In this document: piece after piece, positions 1-6,781 of the stretch
Position numbering within the stretch: the first letter of the stretch is position 1
Layout: every line of letters begins with the position of its first letter
NCBI GenBank assembly: GCA_002401525.1
Contig: NVTH01000215.1
Coordinates: forward strand, 1 to 11,303
DNA: 11,303 nt
Reading direction: 5' to 3'
Source of the DNA: Moraxellaceae bacterium
GTDB lineage: Bacteria; Pseudomonadota; Gammaproteobacteria; Pseudomonadales; UBA3067
Notes under the pieces: model-generated
Seen by the model: the letters and a program-made list of their open reading frames with translations, nothing else
Databases searched by the model: none
Told to the model about the DNA's origin: nothing
Made by a program: the position numbers and the translations under genes

Positions 1-64
1 GGTTTTCATTGTCCAGCTCGCTAATCTTTACTGGCATGCCAAGGTATTCATTACTAAAAGTCAT
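1..64 (-). CDS. Partial CDS (first 21 codons), probable DUF35/OB-fold partner of the aldolase
   Basis: Only the N-terminus (MTFSNEYLGMPVKISELDNE...) is inside the window; the gene continues beyond base 1. The ATG at 64-62 is preceded by a strong AGGAGG (74-79), nine bases away, and lies 13 bases after the stop of the thiolase-like gene, so the two are co-transcribed and probably translationally coupled. Thiolase-superfamily aldolases of the Ltp2 type work as a complex with a Zn-ribbon/OB-fold DUF35 protein that is usually encoded next to them. That context, not the 21 residues, is the reason for the suggested identity. A MaoC-type hydratase, or a hydratase-DUF35 fusion as in actinobacterial ChsH2, is also possible. 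Confidence 0.6.
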   Translation of the reverse strand, partial: MTFSNEYLGMPVKISELDNEN

Positions 65-73
65 CGTCTCAGT

Positions 74-80
74 CCTCCTA
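74..80 (-). promoter_or_regulatory. Shine-Dalgarno overlapping the upstream stop codon
   Basis: On the minus strand TAGGAGG contains both the TAG stop of the thiolase-like gene (80-78) and the AGGAGG ribosome-binding site of the next gene. Ribosomes that terminate are placed on the next start, which suits equimolar production of two subunits of one complex. Confidence 0.75.
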
Positions 81-1337
81 ATATTTCGCCATCACCATGG
101 CCGATCCTTGACCTGGCGTTGCCCACCCTAGATTTGCCGTCAGCTCTACATCGCGCACTTGCCGACACCCCCCTTCGCTGTAGTCATAGGTATGTTGGCG
201 TTTGCCATCTGCGCCAATTGGGCAACTATCATCCACGTTACCTCGCAGCTGGCGAACGTTTTCAATCACCATACTGATGCCATGGGTGTAGCCCTCACAC
301 AGGTGACCACCGCTGGTATTGTTGGGTCGCTTACCCCCCAGGCGAATGGTTCCGTTGGACACGTAATCCCCGCCTTCGCCTTTTTCACAAAAGCCGTAAT
401 CCTCCAGCTGCATCAAGGTGGTAAAGGTAAACGCGTCATAAGAACCGGTGACGTCAATGTCTTCCGGTCCAACCCCTGCGTTGGCCCACAGGATATCTTT
501 GCCGTAATGCCCGGCAACGGTTGAGATCGGTCCCGACTGATAATGCATGTCCGCTCTCGGTTTGCAGCAGCGTCCAACGACCGATTGAATGACCGCAGGG
601 GGTTGACGGCAATCTGAGGCGCGATCGATGCTGGTAACGATCAATGCCACGCCGTTATCTGTTTCCACACAGCAGTCTAATAAATGCAATGGTTTAACAA
701 TCATCCGCGAATTAATCACGTCCTCCACGGTGACCCGCTTATTGTAATAAGCCTTTGGATTATTCGACGCATGTTCGGAGTGAATTGCTTTCACCGCAGC
801 GACTTGCTCCGGCGTAGTGCCGTAATCATACATATGGCGCATAAAGGATTGACAAAACATTTGTCCGGCACTCATCAAGCCGTAACCCCGAGTAAAAATG
901 GAGTCCCCGGTTAAAGGCGCCACGGAACCCTTTCCTCCGGTGCCACCGATTCTGACCTGACTGTAGCCATTCATGGCGCGGTAAATGGCAACGGTTTTGC
1001 ACATACCGGCTTCAATAACGCCGATGGCAATGCCAATAAGTGCCTCAATGCTTGAACCACCGCCGTAGACATCCATGTAAAAGTTAGGCCGGATGCCAAG
1101 TTCCCCGGCAATGGTGGGAGACGGTGTGGAATCGTTATAGCTGTAGGACAACATGCCGTCGACTTCGGTATTTTTTAGCCCCGCGTCTTGCATGGCATTG
1201 CGTACTGCTTCCGTCCCGAGTGAACGTGTGGTTCGCCCCGAACCTCGTACGTAGCCCGTTTCTCCGACTCCAACGATGGCGTATTTGCCTCGAAGATATT
1301 TGTTACTGGTTGCTTCTATATCAGCCCCGGGTGCCAT
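78..1337 (-). CDS. Thiolase-fold protein lacking the catalytic Cys; Ltp2/Sal1-like side-chain aldolase candidate
   Basis: This 419-residue protein has a full thiolase fold (N-terminal domain with KYAIVGVGETGY at 18-29, EAVRNAMQDAGL at 43-54, C-terminal domain ending GWATPGQGSAMVMAKY). The position that holds the nucleophilic Cys of thiolases (CASG-type motif) reads YGGGSSIE at 91-98, without Cys. The C-terminal domain has SYDAFTFTTLMQLEDYGFC (299-317) and GGHLCEGYTHG (343-353), which resemble the SCP2-thiolase-like aldolases Ltp2 and Sal1. In Ltp2 two tyrosines in these contexts are reported to be essential for retro-aldol cleavage of a 17-hydroxy-steroid-CoA. Here they are Y300 and Y350. It is therefore more likely a C-C lyase than a ketothiolase. 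The start has a clear AAGGAG six bases upstream. It lies 47 bases after the dehydrogenase and just before the probable DUF35 partner. The substrate is inferred, and an ordinary SCP-x-like role in other branched acyl-CoA pathways cannot be excluded. Confidence 0.8.
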   Translation of the reverse strand: MAPGADIEATSNKYLRGKYAIVGVGETGYVRGSGRTTRSLGTEAVRNAMQDAGLKNTEVDGMLSYSYNDSTPSPTIAGELGIRPNFYMDVYGGGSSIEALIGIAIGVIEAGMCKTVAIYRAMNGYSQVRIGGTGGKGSVAPLTGDSIFTRGYGLMSAGQMFCQSFMRHMYDYGTTPEQVAAVKAIHSEHASNNPKAYYNKRVTVEDVINSRMIVKPLHLLDCCVETDNGVALIVTSIDRASDCRQPPAVIQSVVGRCCKPRADMHYQSGPISTVAGHYGKDILWANAGVGPEDIDVTGSYDAFTFTTLMQLEDYGFCEKGEGGDYVSNGTIRLGGKRPNNTSGGHLCEGYTHGISMVIENVRQLRGNVDDSCPIGADGKRQHTYDYSEGGCRQVRDVELTANLGWATPGQGSAMVMAKY

Positions 1338-1384
1338 ACAACTCTCCTTATTTTATTTGTATTCAGGATCCACTTGATATCTTG

Positions 1385-2647
1385 TTAACTCACAACATTA
1401 CGAGGCACATCCTTAAACGGTCCCGTATCAGAACGAGGTTCTTTAGGGAGCCCAAGTACTCGTTCAGAAATAATATTGCGTTGAATTTCGTCTGTACCTC
1501 CAGCAATAGAAACCGCAGGCACTGAAAGCAATACTTCCGCGATGATTCCGTTCAAGTCTCCATCACTGCCTTTCAACATTGAGTTAGCTCCCGTGGTCAG
1601 GGTATGAGCTCGAGCCGCGGCTCGGGCAACATGACTCGCCGCTAACTTGCCAAGGGAACCTTCCGGCCCAGGAGGCCTTCCTAACTTTTGAGCTTGTCGA
1701 GCACGTCGGCCAGTCCACTGATTGGCTTGGTGAATCGTTAACGCCTTGGCCACTTCCTGACGAATCACAGGGTCATTGATCGCGCCGGTCTCTCTCGCTC
1801 GATTAACCGTTAAATCGGGTCGACCTGCTCGTTGCGGATACCATTTGTACGGCGCAGATTCGACTTTTAATTCCGCGGCCAGCTCTTTGAATATTTTACC
1901 TTTTGATTTTGATTTCGAGGCGGTTCCACCCATCTGCCGAAGCCCATCGGCCAAGCGACGCTCATGGGAAAGCGTAGTCATTGCCACTTCCCAACCGTGA
2001 TTAAGCTTACCCACCAGCATGTCTTTTGGAATCACCGCGTTAGTCATAAACACTTCATTAAACGAAGCATGCCCATTCATTTGCCGCAGCGGTCGAACCT
2101 CTACCCCCGGCTGCAATATGTCTAAGACAAAATAAGAAATTCCTTTATGTTTCGGCACATCCCAGTCCGTTCGCGCCAGCAGCAACCCATGGTTAGCGTG
2201 GTGGGCACTCGTGGTCCACACTTTCTGACCATTAATAATCCAGTTATCGCCTTTTAATTCAGCTTTGGTGGTCAATCCAGCGAGATCAGAACCACTGCCT
2301 GGCTCACTGAATAATTGACACCAGGCATCCTCACCCGTAATAATTTTATGCAGCAGCTTATCTTTAATATAATCCGTCGCATGCTCAAGCAAGGTCGCCG
2401 CCGCTAACATTCGAACCCCTGAATCCGCGGCCCCAACGGCTCCAAACTGGCGTATTTCTTCCTGCACGACCGTGGCGAGATTATTGGAAAGTCCTCGACC
2501 GTACCATTCTTGCGGCCAGTTGGGACGTCCCCATCCAGATCCCGCTAACCGGCTACGCCACTCCACTAAACCTAAGTTTTCATCCCAGTTTTGTTCGAGC
2601 CAAGTTCTTACTTCCATGCGTACAGACTCTTCACTCAATTCCGTCAT
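1385..2647 (-). CDS. Acyl-CoA dehydrogenase, catalytic-type subunit (ChsE2/FadE29-like)
   Basis: This is a flavin-dependent alpha,beta-dehydrogenase of acyl-CoA thioesters, 420 residues from the chosen ATG. Family marks are CQLFSEPGSGSDLAGL (110-125, FAD/substrate loop), NWIINGQKVWTTSAHHA (135-151), and IAGGTDEIQRNIISERVLGL (381-400, FAD contact). The MCAD-type catalytic Glu (YEGT) is replaced by Gly in AGGT. A Glu is present instead on helix G in TLSHERRL (E229), the site used by isovaleryl-CoA and long-chain dehydrogenases and by ChsE2-type subunits. Residues 241-290 hold a Ser/Lys-rich insert (SKSKSKGK) before the helical C-domain. The frame extends to a GTG at 2662, but the ATG at 2647 has AGGTGGAG about nine bases upstream and fits the usual family start. 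It is followed by the aldolase gene after 47 bases and preceded by the second dehydrogenase. It is inferred to be the active partner of a heterotetramer. Confidence 0.88.
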   Translation of the reverse strand: MTELSEESVRMEVRTWLEQNWDENLGLVEWRSRLAGSGWGRPNWPQEWYGRGLSNNLATVVQEEIRQFGAVGAADSGVRMLAAATLLEHATDYIKDKLLHKIITGEDAWCQLFSEPGSGSDLAGLTTKAELKGDNWIINGQKVWTTSAHHANHGLLLARTDWDVPKHKGISYFVLDILQPGVEVRPLRQMNGHASFNEVFMTNAVIPKDMLVGKLNHGWEVAMTTLSHERRLADGLRQMGGTASKSKSKGKIFKELAAELKVESAPYKWYPQRAGRPDLTVNRARETGAINDPVIRQEVAKALTIHQANQWTGRRARQAQKLGRPPGPEGSLGKLAASHVARAAARAHTLTTGANSMLKGSDGDLNGIIAEVLLSVPAVSIAGGTDEIQRNIISERVLGLPKEPRSDTGPFKDVPRNVVS

Positions 2648-2848
2648 TTTAATGGTCTCCACCTAAATTCCGGTTAGTTAGCGCTCTGCAAATTCGATTG
2701 TCTTTGATTAATTCTTTTTCTTTATACAGCGCCTGCTTTCAGATTTAGATTGTTAAATATTTTGTTTATTGTCGGTTTAATTGGCTAAGAAGCTATTGCC
2801 CCATTGACTACTCCATTGATTGCCTTACTTATTTGTTGAGCATTTTAT

Positions 2849-3982
2849 TCAGGATTTTTGCCAATTTTGTATTAGTCGTTCGCGGTGTAAATCAGGTCCG
2901 CCAAGAAATACCTCAGAGCTCTTCGCTCGTTTGAAATAAAGATGGGTATCATTTTCCCACGTAAAACCAATGCCACCGTGTATTTGAATACACGCAGCAG
3001 CCACTTTAAGATAGGTGTCTGAGGCGAAGGCCTTCGCTAATGAGGCTACCGCAGGTAAATCATCAGCCCCTTCGGCGGCCGCTTCTGCGGCATAATAGAC
3101 TGCGGATTTTGCTAACTCCACGTCCATTAAAAGATCCGCCAACTTATGTTTCATGGATTGAAACGAACCGATTAAGCGGCCAAATTGCACTCGAAGCTGC
3201 GCATATTCGAGCGCGTTTTCGAGTAGCTTCTGCGCTCCGCCCATCATTTCATTAGCCAACGCGACGTAAGACAAATTGAGCGTTTGTTGAAGTGCCTCTG
3301 CGCCGTCGCCTACGGTCCCTAGCGGTTTAGCTGCCACATCAGTGAATTTTAATTCCGATAATTTGCGGGTTTCATCAACCGTGTCCAGCAAACGTTTATC
3401 CAAGCCTGCGGCGCTGCTGTCGACAATAAAAAATGATATGCCCGCTTCGCCCACTGAATTTTCCTGCCGTGCCACCACCACAATATAATCAGCACTACTG
3501 CCATCTAAAACAAAGCTCTTGGTGCCATTTATCCTGTAGTTTCCATTCGATTCCTGAGCCACTGTCTCGATACTGGCCGCATCCCACTGGCCACTGGGCT
3601 CTGCTAGCGCCAGTGCCGCAATTTTCTTGCCCGCAGCTAAATCAGGTAGCAATTGATTTTTTTCTTTGTCAGTACCGGTATTTAAAATAGCGGTAGTGGC
3701 AAGCACCGACGATCCCAGGTAAGGCGCGCATAATAACGAACGCCCCATTTCCTCCAAAGCAATGCCTAATTCAATAGCACCAAAGCCTTGCCCGCCGTAT
3801 TCTTCAGGGATCAGTAATCCCGGCAAACCCAGGGATTCAGAAAGGTTTTTCCATACATCCCGATCGTAACCTTGCTCTGTCTCCATCTGCACACGCACTG
3901 CATTCGTGGCCGAATGTGAAGACATGAATTTTCTAACAAAGTCTCGAAACTGTTCTTGCTCATCTGTAAAGCTATATCTCAT
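2849..3982 (-). CDS. Acyl-CoA dehydrogenase, probable non-catalytic partner subunit (ChsE1/FadE28-like)
   Basis: This 377-residue protein has the complete three-domain acyl-CoA dehydrogenase fold: N-terminal helices (FTDEQEQFRDFVRKF, 5-19), LGLPGLLIPEEYGGQGFG (51-68), the beta-domain (ALALAEPSG 123-131, YRINGTKSFVLDG 149-161), and the C-domain with RVQFGRLIGSFQSMKHKLAD (264-283) and IQIHGGIGFTWENDTHLYFKRAK (332-354). Both known positions of the catalytic base look lost: the helix-G position falls at S238 in NLSYVALANEMMGGAQ, and the MCAD Glu376 position falls at L360 in VFLGGPDLHRERL. That fits the FadE28/ChsE1-like subunit of a heteromeric enzyme. The frame reaches an ATG at 4033, but the ATG at 3982 has AAGGAA at the right distance and matches the usual MxxxFTDEQ start. 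It is the first gene of the operon, about 200 bases ahead of the other dehydrogenase. That gap is AT-rich and without a clear promoter. Confidence 0.88.
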   Translation of the reverse strand: MRYSFTDEQEQFRDFVRKFMSSHSATNAVRVQMETEQGYDRDVWKNLSESLGLPGLLIPEEYGGQGFGAIELGIALEEMGRSLLCAPYLGSSVLATTAILNTGTDKEKNQLLPDLAAGKKIAALALAEPSGQWDAASIETVAQESNGNYRINGTKSFVLDGSSADYIVVVARQENSVGEAGISFFIVDSSAAGLDKRLLDTVDETRKLSELKFTDVAAKPLGTVGDGAEALQQTLNLSYVALANEMMGGAQKLLENALEYAQLRVQFGRLIGSFQSMKHKLADLLMDVELAKSAVYYAAEAAAEGADDLPAVASLAKAFASDTYLKVAAACIQIHGGIGFTWENDTHLYFKRAKSSEVFLGGPDLHRERLIQNWQKS

Positions 3983-4024
3983 ATCCGTTCCTTGAATCGA
4001 GTTAACAACAGAATACACAGCACC

Positions 4025-4067
4025 ATTCAACATACTAAATCCAACACACTAATATCTAACATACTAA
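4025..4067 (-). repeat. Three tandem 14-15-nt direct repeats in the operon leader
   Basis: Read on the plus strand the units are ATTCAACATACTAA (4025-4038), ATCCAACACACTAA (4039-4052) and TATCTAACATACTAA (4053-4067). On the transcribed strand the core is TTAGTRTGTT. The array lies between the predicted promoter (4082-4110) and the start codon at 3982, so it would be in the 5' leader of the dehydrogenase operon. It could bind a regulator or simply be a slippage product. Confidence 0.75.
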
Positions 4068-4081
4068 ACGGGCTGTGGCAT

Positions 4082-4110
4082 ATTAAATCGTCTAGTACAG
4101 CGATTCGCAA
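4082..4110 (-). promoter_or_regulatory. Candidate sigma70 promoter of the dehydrogenase-aldolase operon
   Basis: On the minus strand, TTGCGA (4110-4105, four of six to the -35 consensus) and TTTAAT (4087-4082, five of six to the -10) are separated by exactly 17 bases. Transcription would begin near 4075, giving a leader of about 90 bases before the ATG at 3982. The -35 hexamer lies inside the left arm of the inverted repeat at 4105-4126. Confidence 0.45.
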
Positions 4111-4126
4111 TATTTGGCCATTGCGA
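4105..4126. promoter_or_regulatory. Inverted repeat TCGCAAT-N8-ATTGCGA, candidate operator
   Basis: There are two perfect 7-base arms (4105-4111 and 4120-4126) around an 8-base spacer. The left arm contains the predicted -35 box of the operon. A repressor bound here would block RNA polymerase. Dyads of this size are typical of TetR-type regulators, which often control CoA-thioester catabolism, but no regulator gene is in the window. Confidence 0.4.
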
Positions 4127-4159
4127 GGAATTATTAGCCAACAATCATTGAACGAAAGC

Positions 4160-4186
4160 CATTCTAACGCCGATCTGATTAGAATG
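4160..4186. promoter_or_regulatory. Inverted repeat CATTCTAA-N11-TTAGAATG, candidate regulator site
   Basis: There are two perfect 8-base arms (4160-4167, 4179-4186) with an 11-base spacer. The site lies about 50-80 bases upstream of the predicted -35 box, a usual place for an activator site. It is a second dyad, unrelated in sequence to that at 4105-4126. Confidence 0.35.
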
Positions 4187-4356
4187 AAATAATCGAGTGA
4201 TAGCTCGTAGATAAAAAAATTGCCCAAACTCAAAAATAAGCGGCTTGGAGAAGTATTGCCCGCTTTAATAGTCCTCAATAATCGATCAACAATATACAAC
4301 AGGACTTGAAAAATAAATGCTGGATGCAGGCTGTGAATAAATTGCAGTCAAACTAT

Positions 4357-4405
4357 GCATAATGACTATGCTAATGACTCAGCTAATGACTCAGTTGATA
4401 ACTCA
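4357..4405. repeat. Tandem 12-nt repeats with TGACTCA core
   Basis: GCTAATGACTCA occurs twice in tandem (4370-4381, 4382-4393). It is flanked by degenerate copies GCATAATGACTAT (4357-4369) and GTTGATAACTCA (4394-4405). The core TGACTCA is itself nearly palindromic. No function is assigned. Confidence 0.7.
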
Positions 4406-4547
4406 CGGGGGATAAAATCGAACGCGATTTTCTAATCACGTCAATCACCGCGCTCGTTAAAACAATCAATGAGTCGAATGTTTCCCCATCAACACTGTAA
4501 TTTTTATTTTTATATTAGAACACCGGCAAAAGATGCCACTCAATCAA

Positions 4548-4580
4548 TAACCCATAACAATTAACCCATAACAATTAACC
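4548..4580. repeat. Tandem 14-nt repeat, 2.3 copies
   Basis: AACCCATAACAATT is repeated exactly at 4549-4562 and 4563-4576 and followed by AACC. This is a short perfect tandem duplication in the AT-rich spacer, compatible with replication slippage. Confidence 0.75.
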
Positions 4581-5272
4581 AAGGAAAATGGGCGAAATTA
4601 TTAAAAGATTAAAGCCTCAATAAAACATCTCTAGGCGATTGCAATGTTTTCCGAATACTTCACGCCATGTTTTATATTTGCAATGGGACAATAAATGTAG
4701 GAACCGAATTTTTTCGGGTCAAATATAGAAGCCGCTAAGTTTCTCTTTCTGGAGCTCAACTTCTCTGCATCACCCCGCATTCACAAGTAATCAAGCCCAA
4801 CACGGTAATCTGTAGCACTCAATCGATTTCACTTAGGGCTAAAAACTGCTGATTAAAAGATGAGCAGTCCGAACCACGTTAAAGCAAACTGACGTGCGCC
4901 GACTCAACCGACGCTGCTACCTTCTTATTCAGCCTCTATTCACTTAACCCCCCATCATTCACGCTATTCTATGGACGAATATGTTGGCATAACCCTTTAA
5001 GATCAATGACGACATGAATTTACATTTAATTACACGCTTTTACACAACACAAGATTATCAAAAATTGGAATTTCATATAAATCTTGCCGGCCCAAACTTA
5101 AGGGTTGCCGCTCGATTCTAGAGCACTAATATCTAAGAACTTCTTATAATATTGGCCTATATTAACCTTGTCATTCACACTAATCAGGACAGCAAATTAG
5201 ACTTCAAAATTCAACTTAAGCAAACCGTGTATAAACCGGACAAGGTATTTACTTTAGTCGCCGACAAGTCAC

Positions 5273-5284
5273 TTTAGGCCTAAA
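5273..5284. promoter_or_regulatory. Perfect 12-bp palindrome TTTAGGCCTAAA
   Basis: This spacer-free palindrome lies 70 bases upstream of the ATG of the secreted-protein gene. Its position would suit a dimeric regulator site in the leader or promoter, but no promoter boxes could be placed firmly around it. It may be chance. Confidence 0.25.
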
Positions 5285-5354
5285 AAATTTGCTCCTGCAA
5301 TTATCTTCATGCTTCAATGGCCTCATAATAATAACCATACTGATCGAGGCAATT

Positions 5355-6710
5355 ATGAATTCAGATCACGACCAAAACGGGGCCGTTCGTCCAAAATTTT
5401 CAACCTTATCACTTGCTTGTTTAACTTGCGCTAGCTTTTTGCTCGCCCCGTTGAGCAGCCAAGCAGGAATTGAAGTAGTTAATCCAGCTCGCCATCTCGA
5501 AGTAACCGTAATTAAAGGCCATCAGATGCCGTTCATTCAAGGGCAATCATTTGAGGATTATTCCCTAATGGCGATGGACGCTAATGGGCTATCGCCGATC
5601 CCCTATCAATTTGATGACACTAACGTCAAGGGCCTCACGTTTGTTCCTGGCGGAAATGTCCCCGCAGATGGCGAGCCGAATATAATCGACCCGGCCGATG
5701 AACTAGTGTTTATGTACAAAGACATGGACACTAAAGCCGATCCAGAATCCCTCGAAAACATTCAAGGTGAAATGATTTCAGAATTTGAAATTTCCGAGGA
5801 CGGCGTCAGTCGATACGCTTACCTTATTAAAGGTAACTCTGAACGAAGCTCAAAAGTCTATGCCCACTACAACTTTGAGACCGGCTATTTAGAAACCGAA
5901 ACGTACAGCCTACAATTCGACCCAGACAACATTATGATTTGGTCTGATTGGAACATTAAGGGCTTCAGTGGCACCGGCTCAGCACCCAATGTGCTCGACA
6001 CTATGAAAATTCGCATATTTGCACGCATGGGGTTTTTGAAAGCCACGCTGCACAACAGCATCGTTCCGGTACGAATGCTCGCAGTTAAGAACGGGCCAAT
6101 TCGAGCGATTGTAGAAAGTGATGTCTCACTGGGGTTGTTCGGCATGGATATACTTAAAGGCGGCCTCAGCGTTACCTTTACTTCACAAACTATCGAATAC
6201 CCAATTTTCGCAATCATCCCCAAAGCAGCGGACATTTTAAGCGAACTCAACATCGACGTCACCTTGGATTACATCGACCTAGAGGGCAGCCGCTACCGTA
6301 CTGCACTAGGCCCCAAAGAACCCATGATTACTGGCCAGAAAGTCTCTGAAAAAACTCGAGATCTATATAAAAACGATTTAGATAACCCATGGGTGGCTAT
6401 CAGCACCGGAAAGAATTGGGATATGTTTTTCATATTCTCCACCCCTGAAGGGTTTCGCCCTGAATTAAAGGCGCTTTATCGAGATTCAGGGGCAGGTGAC
6501 AAAGCCAACAAACCGGAGCGATTTAAAGGCAGCAGCGCGGAACTCGGTGTTAAGTTATCCAAAATACCCACAGGCATCGATACCAAATTAAATTACAACC
6601 TTTATTTCGGTCCTGATTTATGGAAAGGCAACAATCCAGAAAAAGCAGCATTTGATATATTACACCCTGCCCAAGTCATCATTAAACAAAACTTAGTGGC
6701 CGCGAACTAA
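5355..6710 (+). CDS. Secreted protein of unrecognised family
   Basis: This is a 451-residue protein with a Sec signal peptide: polar/basic n-region to K14, hydrophobic stretch 16-32 (STLSLACLTCASFLLAP), likely cleavage after SQA at 37. The mature part is predicted soluble and rich in beta-strand. Visible landmarks are PIPYQFDDTN (81-90), DPADELVFMYKDMD (112-125), LDTMKIRIFARMGFLKATLHNS (214-235), VKNGPIRAIVESDV (244-257) and LNYNLYFGPDLW (412-423). The pairing of a P-x-P-x-Q-F/I-D motif with DDELVFMxKD-like acidic segments recurs in uncharacterised exported proteins, but I cannot name a family or function. The frame reaches back to a TTG at 5289. The ATG at 5355 is chosen because GAGG lies five bases upstream and the signal peptide starts properly there. 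It is single-gene and convergent with the kinase operon. Confidence 0.85.
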   Translation: MNSDHDQNGAVRPKFSTLSLACLTCASFLLAPLSSQAGIEVVNPARHLEVTVIKGHQMPFIQGQSFEDYSLMAMDANGLSPIPYQFDDTNVKGLTFVPGGNVPADGEPNIIDPADELVFMYKDMDTKADPESLENIQGEMISEFEISEDGVSRYAYLIKGNSERSSKVYAHYNFETGYLETETYSLQFDPDNIMIWSDWNIKGFSGTGSAPNVLDTMKIRIFARMGFLKATLHNSIVPVRMLAVKNGPIRAIVESDVSLGLFGMDILKGGLSVTFTSQTIEYPIFAIIPKAADILSELNIDVTLDYIDLEGSRYRTALGPKEPMITGQKVSEKTRDLYKNDLDNPWVAISTGKNWDMFFIFSTPEGFRPELKALYRDSGAGDKANKPERFKGSSAELGVKLSKIPTGIDTKLNYNLYFGPDLWKGNNPEKAAFDILHPAQVIIKQNLVAAN

Positions 6711-6729
6711 ATCTAAATGCAGAGACATT

Positions 6730-6744
6730 GGCCGATAAACGGCC
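6730..6744 (+). terminator. Short GC-rich hairpin after the secreted-protein gene
   Basis: GGCCG-ATAAA-CGGCC begins 19 bases after the stop codon. The stem is strong, but no T-run follows, so it is at best a weak terminator or an RNA 3'-end stabiliser. Confidence 0.35.
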
Positions 6745-6781
6745 CGACCTAGAAATTTAACTTAGTCACACCCAACAGTCT

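Larger units (their letters stand above)
3983..5354. other. 1.37-kb gene-poor AT-rich intergenic region
   Basis: This spacer separates the divergent catabolic operon (minus) and secreted-protein gene (plus). I found no frame with recognisable protein motifs. A 90-codon minus-strand frame (4299-4027) and a 35-codon plus-strand frame (5014-5121) are open but have no Shine-Dalgarno site or family signature. The region holds three short tandem-repeat arrays (4025-4067, 4357-4405, 4548-4580), dyads at 4105-4126 and 4160-4186, a CCGAA-TTTT-TTCGG hairpin (4704-4717), a plus-strand TATAAT (5145-5150) without a good -35, and a perfect TTTAGGCCTAAA palindrome (5273-5284). The length would allow an unrecognised small RNA or the remains of a lost gene. 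Confidence 0.6.

Noticed and set aside
159..524. Plus-strand open frame opposite the aldolase gene, and similar frames opposite or inside other genes
   Set aside because: These are shadows of the strong coding frames on the other strand, without motifs or ribosome-binding sites of their own.
3983..4033. N-terminal extension of the first dehydrogenase from an upstream ATG at 4033
   Set aside because: The 17 extra residues are not family-like, the upstream ATG lacks a good Shine-Dalgarno site, and the ATG at 3982 has AAGGAA and the usual family start.
4027..4299. 90-codon minus-strand open frame ahead of the first dehydrogenase gene
   Set aside because: No Shine-Dalgarno site at its start, no recognisable motif, it covers the predicted promoter, operator and repeats, and its composition is that of AT-rich spacer.
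5014..5121. 35-codon plus-strand frame in the long spacer
   Set aside because: No ribosome-binding site, no signature, and a length expected by chance in AT-rich DNA.
5122..5150. Plus-strand promoter at the TATAAT of 5145-5150
   Set aside because: No -35-like hexamer at 16-18 bases and no extended -10 TG; mentioned only as a possible -10 box in the spacer entry.
5289..5354. TTG-initiated extension of the secreted protein
   Set aside because: It would put 22 unusual residues in front of a proper signal peptide; the ATG at 5355 has GAGG five bases upstream.
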